This document shows, piece by piece, positions 1-6,333 of a stretch of 29,777 bases of DNA. The DNA comes from Nitrospiraceae bacterium. Lineage in GTDB: Bacteria; Nitrospirota_A; Leptospirillia; Leptospirillales; Leptospirillaceae. The notes beneath the pieces are model-generated. The model saw only the letters and a program-made list of their open reading frames with translations, searched no databases and was not told the DNA's origin. How positions within the stretch are numbered: the first letter of the stretch is position 1; each line of letters begins with the position of its first letter. The DNA lies in the NCBI GenBank assembly GCA_028064945.1, contig JAPTWQ010000003.1, positions 1 through 29,777 of the forward strand, written 5' to 3'. A program made the position numbers and the translations under genes.

Positions 1-53
1 AAATCTGACCGAATCTTTTCCACTGGCCTGTGATCCCGGGCCAGTGGAGTCAT
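1..53 (-). CDS. 5' end of a divergent gene, possibly SufS-like cysteine desulfurase (partial)
   Basis: Reading leftwards, an ATG at 53-51 follows a very strong Shine-Dalgarno (AAAGGAGGAG, just left of position 70) and opens a frame that runs off the window edge. The 17 visible residues are MTPLARDHRPVEKIRSD; the next codon begins TT, so it encodes Phe or Leu. The string VEKIRSD(F) resembles the usual start of SufS-family desulfurases (V-x-K-I-R-x-D-F-P-I-L), which is the only basis for the name. The gene is divergent from iscR and shares its 160-nt upstream region, including the IscR-type palindrome. A CATAAT at 79-74 on this strand could be its -10 box, but no good -35 is seen. That a gene starts here is fairly likely; its identity is a guess. 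Confidence 0.45.
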   Translation of the reverse strand, partial: MTPLARDHRPVEKIRSD

Positions 54-135
54 ACCTCTCCTCCTTTACCATGATTATGCCTGCCCAACTCACCCAGACT
101 GTTCCCCGGACACACGACATCTCTTGGGCAAGCAC

Positions 136-164
136 TTGACACAACATGGATTGCTTGGTAAATT
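136..164 (+). promoter_or_regulatory. Sigma70-type promoter of the isc operon
   Basis: A perfect -35 box TTGACA (136-141) is followed after 17 nt by TAAATT (159-164; 4 of 6 matches to TATAAT). The IscR-type palindrome begins 2 nt downstream, over the expected transcription start, and the iscR start codon is about 40 nt further on. Confidence 0.65.
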
Positions 165-165
165 T

Positions 166-190
166 ATCTCGGACCTAATTGGTCTGCGAT
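166..190. promoter_or_regulatory. IscR/Rrf2-type operator (imperfect palindrome)
   Basis: Half-site ATCTCGGACC, spacer TAATT and half-site GGTCTGCGAT form a 10-5-10 dyad; the arms match at 8 of 10 positions. The architecture, central A/T block and flanking GAC/GTC triplets are those of the type 1 IscR box of gammaproteobacteria (consensus ATASYYGACT-centre-AGTCRRSTAT). It lies immediately 3' of the -10 box, where bound IscR would block transcription, so negative autoregulation of the isc operon is the natural reading. It may also act on the divergent gene at the left edge. Confidence 0.65.
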
Positions 191-213
191 AAAACAAGTC
201 GGAGAAAAAGGTT

Positions 214-669
214 GTGCTGAAACTGACCAAAAAAGTGGATTATGCGCTTCTTTCCCTGAACTTCATGTCCCATCAGGATGAAGGAGCCATAACAAATATC
301 AGGGAGATTGCAGACGCCCACCAGATTCCTCCTGAGATTCTGGCAAAAGTTCTGACCGCCCTCGCCAAAAAAGGCTTGATTCAAAGCTATCAGGCCCCCC
401 GGGGAGGGTATTCGCTGAAGAAGGCGACATCAGAGATCTCGATTCTCGATGTCATTTCAGCAGTGGAGGGGCCCGTGGTCATTCTCTCCTGCTCCGAAGG
501 CGGTGATCGGGTGTGCCAGCAGATATCGAGCTGTGATGTCAGGTCCCCCCTCGAGAAGATCCAGGGAAAGATTCTCTGGTTACTGGAAACAATGACTCTT
601 GACGAATTCATTCACGATGTACCCGATGCCCTAGGAGTAGCCAATGGACGATTTGATTTACTTAGATAA
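214..669 (+). CDS. iscR: Rrf2-family Fe-S regulator IscR
   Basis: This 151-residue winged-helix repressor is the expected Fe-S-sensing regulator of the downstream operon. The N-terminus (KKVDYALLSL) and the wing segment (APRGGYSLKK, residues 61-70) are typical of Rrf2 proteins. Three cysteines, C93, C101 and C107, correspond to the cluster ligands of E. coli IscR, but the spacing is C-x7-C-x5-C rather than C-x5-C-x5-C. The position of the fourth ligand (His three residues after the last Cys) is Arg110. It starts at GTG 214 with GGAGA 8 nt upstream. The 3' end overlaps the next gene by 26 nt, which suggests translational coupling. IscR is favoured over other Rrf2 members because of the operon and the upstream palindrome; the cluster type and fourth ligand cannot be told from sequence. 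Confidence 0.9.
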   Translation: MLKLTKKVDYALLSLNFMSHQDEGAITNIREIADAHQIPPEILAKVLTALAKKGLIQSYQAPRGGYSLKKATSEISILDVISAVEGPVVILSCSEGGDRVCQQISSCDVRSPLEKIQGKILWLLETMTLDEFIHDVPDALGVANGRFDLLR

Positions 670-1858
670 CAACTCAACCACACGTGTTGATCCCAGAGTT
701 CTTGAAGCGATGATCCCCTACTTTACCCAGGACTTCGGAAACGCCCATTCCAGGAATCACCCCTTCGGCTGGAAAGCGGAAGAAGCCATCGACAAGGCCA
801 GAGGGGAAGTTGCCGCCCTTATCGGGGCTGATCCGAAGGAGATTGTCTTCACATCGGGGATGACCGAGTCGGACAACCTGGCCATCAAGGGTGTCGCGGA
901 AATGTACAAGGAAAAAGGTCGTCACATCATTGTCCTGGAAACCGACATCCGCTCCATTCTCGATCCGGCGATCACTCTTTCCCGGGCGGGCTATGAGGTC
1001 ACAACACTCCCTGTCAACAAGGAAGGGCGGGTCGAAATTGAAACACTCAAAAAAGCCATTCGTCCGGATACGATTCTTGTCAGCATGATGGCGTCGAATC
1101 ACGAGATAGGGACGATACAGCCTCTGGCGGAAATAGGAGCCATCACCAAGGAAAAAGGGATCCTCTTCCACGTCAATGGAGCATATGCTGCATCGACGGT
1201 CCCGCTTGACGTGAACAGGATGAATATCGATCTTTTAAGCCTCAACGCTCACCTGATCTACGGACCCAAGGGTGTTGGAGCCCTCTACGTCAGAAGAAAG
1301 AATCCAAGGGTCAAGCTTACGCCGATGATTGATGGCGGTGGTCATGAGCGCGGCCTCAGGTCCGGCACACTCAACACTCCGGGAATTGTGGGGATGGGTG
1401 CCGCATGCAGGATCCTCAAGGAGTCATGGGACAAGGAGATTCCCCGTCTGAAGGCTCTGAGAGACCGTCTTGAAGATGGGATCATGAAAGAACTCGACTA
1501 CGTTGTGATCAACGGTGACAAGGATCATCGTGCCCCAAACGTGACAAACCTTTCGTTTGCCTATGTCGAGGGTGAAGCACTTCTCATGGGGCTTAAGGAA
1601 ATTGCCCTCTCCTCCGGATCGGCGTGCACATCGTCCACGCTTGAACCATCCTATATCCTGAGGGCTCTTGGAGTGGGATCCGATCTCGCCCATTCATCCA
1701 TAAGGTTCTCTCTTGGGCGATTCAATACCGAAGAAGAGATCACCACCACCATCAGAAGGGTCAAGGAGGCCGTTTCCCGACTGCGGGACATGTCCCCTCT
1801 CTACGAAATGGCGAAAGAAGGTATCGACATCAAATCCGTGCAGTGGAGCTCCCACTAG
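644..1858 (+). CDS. iscS: IscS-like cysteine desulfurase homologue lacking the PLP lysine and catalytic His (probable pseudoenzyme)
   Basis: The 404 residues align end to end with IscS: LDNNSTT at 7-13, SGMTESDNLAIKG at 71-83, GGGHERGLRSGT at 231-242, the active-site loop SSGSACTSS at 323-331 with C328, SSIRFSLGRF at 351-360, and the C-terminal tail that in IscS contacts IscU. IscS normally takes sulfur from cysteine through a PLP Schiff base. Here the lysine of the HK-IYGPKG motif is Leu204 (codon CTG), the catalytic His of T-E-H is Ile102 (TDI), the PLP-ring Asp is Asn178, and the positions of E. coli N155, Q183 and S203 are His153, Tyr181 and Asn201. The frame is open throughout, so this is not decay by frameshift. 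ATG 644 has AGGAG upstream. Family membership is certain; loss of desulfurase activity is a strong inference, and a scaffold or persulfide-relay role is speculation. Confidence 0.93.
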   Translation: MDDLIYLDNNSTTRVDPRVLEAMIPYFTQDFGNAHSRNHPFGWKAEEAIDKARGEVAALIGADPKEIVFTSGMTESDNLAIKGVAEMYKEKGRHIIVLETDIRSILDPAITLSRAGYEVTTLPVNKEGRVEIETLKKAIRPDTILVSMMASNHEIGTIQPLAEIGAITKEKGILFHVNGAYAASTVPLDVNRMNIDLLSLNAHLIYGPKGVGALYVRRKNPRVKLTPMIDGGGHERGLRSGTLNTPGIVGMGAACRILKESWDKEIPRLKALRDRLEDGIMKELDYVVINGDKDHRAPNVTNLSFAYVEGEALLMGLKEIALSSGSACTSSTLEPSYILRALGVGSDLAHSSIRFSLGRFNTEEEITTTIRRVKEAVSRLRDMSPLYEMAKEGIDIKSVQWSSH

Positions 1859-1910
1859 TCGGAACACCATACGATCAGGAAACGACAGAATCTCATCAGG
1901 AGGAACGACA

Positions 1911-2294
1911 ATGGCATACAGCGACAAGGTCATCGACCACTACAACAACCCCAGAAACATGGGTTCATTTGACAAATCGGACGAAAACGTCGGAACGGGT
2001 ATTGTCGGCGCACCCGAGTGCGGCGATGTCATGAAGCTTCAGCTGAAGATCAATGACGATGGTATCATTGAGGAGGCCAAGTTCAAGACCTTTGGCTGTG
2101 GCAGTGCCATTGCATCAAGCTCGCTTGCAACAGAATGGGTCAAGGGGAAGACGATCGATGAAGCACTCAAGATCAAAAACACCGACATCGTCCAGGAGTT
2201 GAACCTGCCCCCCGTCAAGATTCATTGTTCCGTTTTGGCAGAAGATGCGATCAAGGGAGCTATTCAGGACTACCAGGAGAAAAAAAACCGTTGA
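1911..2294 (+). CDS. iscU: Fe-S cluster scaffold IscU
   Basis: IscU receives sulfur and iron, builds a [2Fe-2S] cluster, and hands it on with help from HscA/HscB. The 127 residues align without gaps to E. coli IscU over almost the whole length. All assembly residues are present: C37 and D39 in APECGDVM, C63 in FGCGSA, and H105-C106 in KIHCS. The HscA-recognition motif LPPVK is intact just before H105. It starts at ATG 1911, 7 nt after a perfect AGGAGG. It lies 52 nt after the iscS-like gene and 66 nt before iscA. Full conservation here contrasts with the degraded active site of its usual sulfur donor. Confidence 0.97.
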   Translation: MAYSDKVIDHYNNPRNMGSFDKSDENVGTGIVGAPECGDVMKLQLKINDDGIIEEAKFKTFGCGSAIASSSLATEWVKGKTIDEALKIKNTDIVQELNLPPVKIHCSVLAEDAIKGAIQDYQEKKNR

Positions 2295-2339
2295 AAGATC
2301 CTGTCGTCCGGCTGTAACGCCGGATGATCAGCCGTTCAA
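2289..2339 (+). repeat. Nested inverted repeat between iscU and iscA
   Basis: TCCGGC (2306-2311) pairs with GCCGGA (2318-2323) around a 6-nt loop, extendable by a G-T and a C-G pair. Outside it GTTGAA (2289-2294, overlapping the iscU stop) can pair with TTCAAC (2334-2339). There is no T-run, so it looks like an mRNA stabilising or processing structure rather than a terminator. Confidence 0.4.
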
Positions 2340-2360
2340 CCACAATCCAGGAGGTACAAC

Positions 2361-2690
2361 ATGATCAGCGTAACAGACAAAGCGGCCGATGAAGTATTAA
2401 AGCTTGCAAAAACACAAAAGGCCGAAGGCAAGTTCCTTCGCCTCGGCATCGAAGGGGGAGGGTGCTCCGGCATGTCCTACCTGATCCGCTTTGAAGAGGA
2501 ACCAGGCGAGTTCGACAACGTCATGGAGGGCCCCAAGGGGATCAAGATGCTTATCGACCCGAAGAGCCAGGTCTACCTCGATGGGTCTGTCCTTGATTAT
2601 CAGGGCAACGGACTTATGGGAGGCGGGTTCAAGTTTCAGAACCCGAATGCCACACACAGCTGCGGTTGCGGAACATCATTTGCCGTCTAG
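2361..2690 (+). CDS. iscA: A-type Fe-S carrier IscA
   Basis: A 109-residue A-type carrier (HesB/YadR/IscA family) that accepts clusters from IscU and passes them to apoproteins, or supplies iron. The three invariant cysteines are C35 (GGGCSGMSY) and C101/C103 (SCGCGTSF). Length and motif spacing are standard. ATG 2361 lies 6 nt after AGGAGGT. The gene falls between iscU and hscB as in proteobacterial isc operons. It is followed by a terminator-like hairpin, so it may be expressed at a higher level than the chaperone genes. Confidence 0.95.
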   Translation: MISVTDKAADEVLKLAKTQKAEGKFLRLGIEGGGCSGMSYLIRFEEEPGEFDNVMEGPKGIKMLIDPKSQVYLDGSVLDYQGNGLMGGGFKFQNPNATHSCGCGTSFAV

Positions 2691-2702
2691 GAACGAACCG
2701 AC

Positions 2703-2744
2703 ACGCAATCCCCGGCTTACAGGCCGTGGATTGCGTTCATTTTT
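2703..2744 (+). terminator. Terminator-like hairpin inside the isc operon (iscA/hscB gap)
   Basis: ACGCAATCC (2703-2711) pairs perfectly with GGATTGCGT (2728-2736). After one C/T mismatch the stem continues with CGGC (2713-2716) and GCCG (2723-2726) around a 6-nt loop. The sequence TCATTTTT follows at once. This has the form of an intrinsic terminator but sits 13 nt after iscA, 41 nt before hscB. No promoter is evident between it and hscB, so it is best read as a partial terminator or attenuator that lowers hscB-hscA-fdx relative to iscRSUA. Confidence 0.65.
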
Positions 2745-2785
2745 CCAGCACTGAATTCAGCAAGACAGACAGGAGGTGTCGATCC

Positions 2786-3490
2786 ATGGGAGAACATACC
2801 CATCGGCATTCTGGAGATATGGCCAGCTCCCTATGCTGGAACTGCAAGGGCACACTGGAAGAAGCCGATCTTTGCGGAACATGTGTCAAGATCCAGCCCT
2901 TCAAGGAAGATCGCGACTATTTCGATATTCTGGGCCTTCCCCACCGTCTTGTTATAGATTCCGGGACCCTGACTGAGAAATTTCATGAAAAGAGTCGACT
3001 TTTTCATCCTGATTTCCATCGGATGGAAGCCAGTACAGAGCAGGAAATCAGTCTTACAAACGCATCGCGGCTGAACCAGGCATTTAAAACACTCAAGGAT
3101 CCTTTTTTACGGGCAGCCTACTATCTGGCCCTCAAGAAACCCGGGAACCCGGCGATCGATCCCAAAAAGCGCCTGACAGGACAAGACCTGATGGAGCTCA
3201 TGGAACTGAAAGAAGAGCTCGAAGGAGAAGTGGCTGTTGGCCATCAGGAAAAAGCTTTCGCTCGCCTTCTAAAAGAGGTACGGGATCTTGAAAGTTCCAT
3301 TCTGGAGAGCATGAAGGAGATCGACTTTATGGAGTCTGGCGTGGAGGGTGATTCCGCCCCGTCCACCGAAACGGCCGACATGCTCCAGAAAAAGAAGTCC
3401 CGCCTTTCAAGGGATCTTGAGTATCGAAAATACCTTCAGTCCATCAGACGTGAACTCTCAACTCCAGCGACAGTTAAGGAGACATCGTGA
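2786..3490 (+). CDS. hscB: HscB-type J-domain co-chaperone with N-terminal tetracysteine motif
   Basis: HscB delivers IscU to HscA and stimulates its ATPase. The protein has 234 residues, longer than E. coli HscB (171). An N-terminal extension carries two CxxC pairs, C17-x2-C20 and C30-x2-C33, like the zinc-binding N-terminus of mitochondrial HSCB. The J domain follows (DYFDILGLP at 44-52, signature HPD at 74-76), then the helical IscU-binding domain. A short insertion around [10 protein letters not shown] separates the last helices. It starts at ATG 2786, 8 nt after a perfect AGGAGGT; the frame is open further upstream but has no Shine-Dalgarno there. The stop overlaps the hscA GTG by 4 nt (GTGA). 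Confidence 0.9.
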   Translation: MGEHTHRHSGDMASSLCWNCKGTLEEADLCGTCVKIQPFKEDRDYFDILGLPHRLVIDSGTLTEKFHEKSRLFHPDFHRMEASTEQEISLTNASRLNQAFKTLKDPFLRAAYYLALKKPGNPAIDPKKRLTGQDLMELMELKEELEGEVAVGHQEKAFARLLKEVRDLESSILESMKEIDFMESGVEGDSAPSTETADMLQKKKSRLSRDLEYRKYLQSIRRELSTPATVKETS

Positions 3491-5310
3491 CAAGAACCGT
3501 CATTGGAATCGACCTGGGAACAACCAATTCACTTGTCGCCATCATGGAAGATGGCAAGCTTCGCGTCATTCCCGACACGGAAGGGCGGAAGCTGCTTCCG
3601 TCGGTCGTCGCCCTTTCATCCTCGGGTGTCCAGGTCGGTTTTGCCGCGAAGTCCCGTCTCAACGACCCTGAAACAATTGTTGTCTACTCTGCCAAGCGGC
3701 TGATGGGCCGGTCTTTTTCTGATGTGGAACAAGAGATCGGACAACTTGCCTATCCGGTGGAAAATGTCGATGGCCTTCCCCTGATCCCCGACCCATTCAG
3801 GAAAAGACATCTGTCCGCTCCGCAAATAGGCGCGATGATTTTGTCTGAGCTCAGAAAAAGAGCGGAAGTGGCCCTTGGACAGACAGTGACCGATGCCGTT
3901 ATCACCGTTCCGGCGTATTTCAATGACGCACAGAGACAGGCCACCAAAGATGCCGGAGAAATGGCGGGGCTCAATGTCCTCAGGATTCTCAACGAACCGA
4001 CTTCCGCAGCGCTGGCTTATGGCTTTGGGGCTGGGAAGGACGGTCTTTACGCGGTCTATGACCTTGGCGGTGGAACCTTCGATTTCTCCCTGCTGTCGAT
4101 CAGAAGGGGCGTTTTTGAAGTCAAGGCAACCAGCGGAGACACCCACCTCGGAGGCGATGACTTCGATCAGGCCATTATCGATCAATGGCTCGGCATCCTG
4201 CCAAAGGGGGTCGACCAAAGCCGGCCGGAGGTCAGGGATCTTCTCAGAAAGGAAGCGGAAAAAGCGAAAATTGCCCTTTCCCAAAATACGGAGGTCGCGG
4301 TTTCTGTGCCAGCCATAGGCCTTGAAACAACCCTCTCGAGAGAAACAATGAACAAATGGGTCGAACCTCTGGTCCAGAGGACGCTGATCCCCGTTCACAA
4401 GGCTCTTTCCGATGCAGGCGTCCTTCCCGGCGAAGTCGACGGAGTCATCCTCGTTGGTGGCGCAACAAGACTTCTCAGGGTCAAGGAAGCTGTCGAAGAA
4501 CTCTTCAGAAGACCTGTTTACGACGAACATGACCCTGACCTGGTTGTCGGAGAAGGAGCCGCTGTTCAGGGCGATATCCTTTCCGGATCCAGGAAGGACA
4601 TGCTCCTTCTGGATGTCACACCCCTTTCGCTGGGGATTGAAACAATGGGTGGCGTCATGAGTTCACTGATTCCCAGGAACACCACGATCCCGACCCAGGC
4701 AAAGGAGCTGTTCACCACTTTTCTCGATGGACAGGTCAAGGTGGACATCCATGTGCTCCAGGGAGAGAGAGAAATGGCCAAGGACAATCGCAGCCTTGCA
4801 AGATTCTCTCTCACCGACATCACCCCCATGACTGCCGGAGCAGCAAGGATTGAGGTCACCTTTACGATCGATGCCAACGGCATTCTTGATGTTCGGGCCC
4901 TGGACCAGAGAACAGGACGTTCACAGGGTGTCGTGGTCCATCCATCCTATGGGATCTCGAAAGATACTGTACGGGAGATGATCAAGGAATCATTCCAGCA
5001 TGCCCAGGAAGACTTCCAGACACGAATGCTGATAGACTCCCGGACAGAGGCAACTACGGTTATCAATGCCACAAGAAGAGCTCTTGAGAAACTCGGACCG
5101 GATATCCTTCCCGACGAGGAAAGAAGTATGATCAACAAACAGCTCGATACCCTTGAAAAAGCGGTCAAGGGAGAGGACGCCAAACTGATCCGGGATGAAA
5201 CATCTGCCCTCGACCAGGTGACTCGCCCACTTGCCGAACGACTCATGAATACATCCGTACAGGATGCCCTGGGAGGGAAGTCTCTCCCGGAGCCAGAAAG
5301 GGAGGCTTGA
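3487..5310 (+). CDS. hscA: Hsp70-type Fe-S chaperone HscA
   Basis: HscA uses ATP to release the cluster from IscU, recognising LPPVK. The 607 residues show all Hsp70 hallmarks: phosphate-1 [10 protein letters not shown] near the start, the connect-1 motif [17 protein letters not shown], the [11 protein letters not shown] segment, the second phosphate loop [10 protein letters not shown], the adenosine loop VILVGGATR, and the substrate domain starting [14 protein letters not shown]. The length fits HscA/DnaK, but the C-terminus lacks the long acidic DnaK lid tail. Start is GTG 3487, with AAGGAGA 4 nt upstream inside hscB. It is directly followed by fdx (0 nt). Confidence 0.95.
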   Translation: MTRTVIGIDLGTTNSLVAIMEDGKLRVIPDTEGRKLLPSVVALSSSGVQVGFAAKSRLNDPETIVVYSAKRLMGRSFSDVEQEIGQLAYPVENVDGLPLIPDPFRKRHLSAPQIGAMILSELRKRAEVALGQTVTDAVITVPAYFNDAQRQATKDAGEMAGLNVLRILNEPTSAALAYGFGAGKDGLYAVYDLGGGTFDFSLLSIRRGVFEVKATSGDTHLGGDDFDQAIIDQWLGILPKGVDQSRPEVRDLLRKEAEKAKIALSQNTEVAVSVPAIGLETTLSRETMNKWVEPLVQRTLIPVHKALSDAGVLPGEVDGVILVGGATRLLRVKEAVEELFRRPVYDEHDPDLVVGEGAAVQGDILSGSRKDMLLLDVTPLSLGIETMGGVMSSLIPRNTTIPTQAKELFTTFLDGQVKVDIHVLQGEREMAKDNRSLARFSLTDITPMTAGAARIEVTFTIDANGILDVRALDQRTGRSQGVVVHPSYGISKDTVREMIKESFQHAQEDFQTRMLIDSRTEATTVINATRRALEKLGPDILPDEERSMINKQLDTLEKAVKGEDAKLIRDETSALDQVTRPLAERLMNTSVQDALGGKSLPEPEREA

Positions 5311-5622
5311 TTGCCTGAGATTCTTTTTCTTCCCGAAAATAAAAAGGTCACGGCCAGGGAGGGGGACTCCATTCTCGATGCCGCAACCAGAAATGGTGTC
5401 CATCTGGAGCATAACTGCGGCGGTGTCTGCGCCTGCGCCACCTGTCATGTGATCATCACCGAAGGCTTCGACAATCTGTCCCCCATGGAGGAAGATGAGG
5501 AAGACCAGATTGAAGAAGCCGAAGGGCTAACGCTCAAGTCACGGCTTGCATGCCAGGCAAAAGTAACGGGAGACCTTGTCGTAACCATCCCGTTCTGTTC
5601 AAAGGGTGGCCACGAACACTAA
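5311..5622 (+). CDS. fdx: Isc-type [2Fe-2S] ferredoxin
   Basis: A 103-residue adrenodoxin-like ferredoxin that supplies electrons for cluster assembly. Ligands are C36, C42, C45 and C81, giving C-x5-C-x2-C-x35-C as in E. coli Fdx. C40 between the first two ligands matches the extra conserved Cys of Isc ferredoxins. The acidic stretch EEDEEDQIEEAEG (60-72) matches the partner-binding helix region. The start is TTG 5311, immediately after the hscA stop, with GGGAGG a few bases upstream inside hscA. Translation is probably coupled. Confidence 0.93.
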   Translation: MPEILFLPENKKVTAREGDSILDAATRNGVHLEHNCGGVCACATCHVIITEGFDNLSPMEEDEEDQIEEAEGLTLKSRLACQAKVTGDLVVTIPFCSKGGHEH

Positions 5623-5636
5623 AGGAGAATCCGAAA

Positions 5637-5840
5637 ATGAACTGGAGTGATCCGTACGAAATCGGATTTGAGCTTTTAAACAACCATCCGGATGTCGATC
5701 CGTTGACCGTCCGCTTTACAGACCTGCATCGGTGGGTTACCGAGCTTCCAGGATTCGAGGGGGATCCCAAGACCTCCAATGAAAAGATCCTTGAAGCCAT
5801 CCAGATGGCGTGGCTTGAAGAATGGCAGGACAGAGACTGA
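5637..5840 (+). CDS. iscX: IscX (YfhJ-like) Fe-S assembly protein
   Basis: IscX is a small acidic protein that binds IscS and iron and modulates desulfurase activity. The 67 residues match the family throughout: MNWSDPYEIG, VDPLTVRFTDLHRWV and SNEKILEAIQMAWLEEW. ATG 5637 has AAAGGAGA 8 nt upstream and lies 14 nt after fdx. Retention of an IscS-binding modulator although the neighbouring IscS homologue lacks its catalytic residues suggests that the IscS-like protein still works as a docking platform. The 3' end overlaps the next gene by 19 nt. Confidence 0.93.
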   Translation: MNWSDPYEIGFELLNNHPDVDPLTVRFTDLHRWVTELPGFEGDPKTSNEKILEAIQMAWLEEWQDRD

Positions 5841-6205
5841 TCCCTGAAGACAGGCACCTGTTGATACGCACACGGATCCCCAGCAGGGATCTCGATGATC
5901 GGGCCCTTGTTGCAAGACTCAAGAACACAAAAGGATCAAAAACAACTTATGAAGACTTCCTTGTCGCAAGACAGGGAAAGAGCTCCATAGACAGGGAGAC
6001 ATTTTTCCTGTACATGGAGGAGGTTCTCCCTGATCCGGGAGTCATGGAGGAATGGATTCTGTTCAGCCCCACACACAGGGACCGGGCGGGGCTCCTCTAT
6101 ATGATGATTGAAGGCACGGAAAAGGCCCATCGGCTCATCAGGGAAGATGGGGTCAAAGGATCCTGTTCCAAAGATGAGTTCCCGGACTTTTTCTCAACGA
6201 TTTAA
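5822..6205 (+). CDS. Hypothetical protein at the end of the isc operon
   Basis: The 127-residue product is not recognised. It starts at ATG 5822 inside iscX (19-nt overlap), which argues for translational coupling and membership of the Fe-S operon. No signal peptide or membrane segment is visible. It has a single cysteine (C115, in KGSCSKDEF), so a cluster-binding role is not apparent. The central part (SSIDRETFFLYMEEVLPDPGVMEEWILFSP) and the following LLYMMIEGTEKAHRLI look helical and well folded. It is not one of the usual isc genes, so a lineage-specific accessory factor is possible. No function can be assigned. Confidence 0.7.
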   Translation: MAGQRLIPEDRHLLIRTRIPSRDLDDRALVARLKNTKGSKTTYEDFLVARQGKSSIDRETFFLYMEEVLPDPGVMEEWILFSPTHRDRAGLLYMMIEGTEKAHRLIREDGVKGSCSKDEFPDFFSTI

Positions 6206-6333
6206 AAACAGACTAAGGAAACACTCCAATATATTGGGGGAGCAAGCTTTTCCCTCACCGGCCATTCATCATTTTCTACAGGAATAATTGTCTGGAAGAA
6301 TCGCTCTTCCGGACCACGGAAAGGTTATCGCGC

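Noticed and set aside
20..47. Perfect 9-bp inverted repeat CCACTGGCC / GGCCAGTGG, possible terminator
   Set aside because: It lies inside the start of the leftward partial coding sequence and has no T-run on either strand; best explained as coding sequence or chance.
644..1858. Interpreting the iscS changes as sequencing errors or a pseudogene
   Set aside because: At least six separate codon changes fall on pocket residues with no frameshift or stop, while the rest is well conserved; random error or decay would not be so focused.
6226..6237. 12-bp palindrome CCAATATATTGG upstream of mrp
   Set aside because: Could be an operator, but it is short, A/T-rich and has no second copy in the window; chance cannot be excluded.
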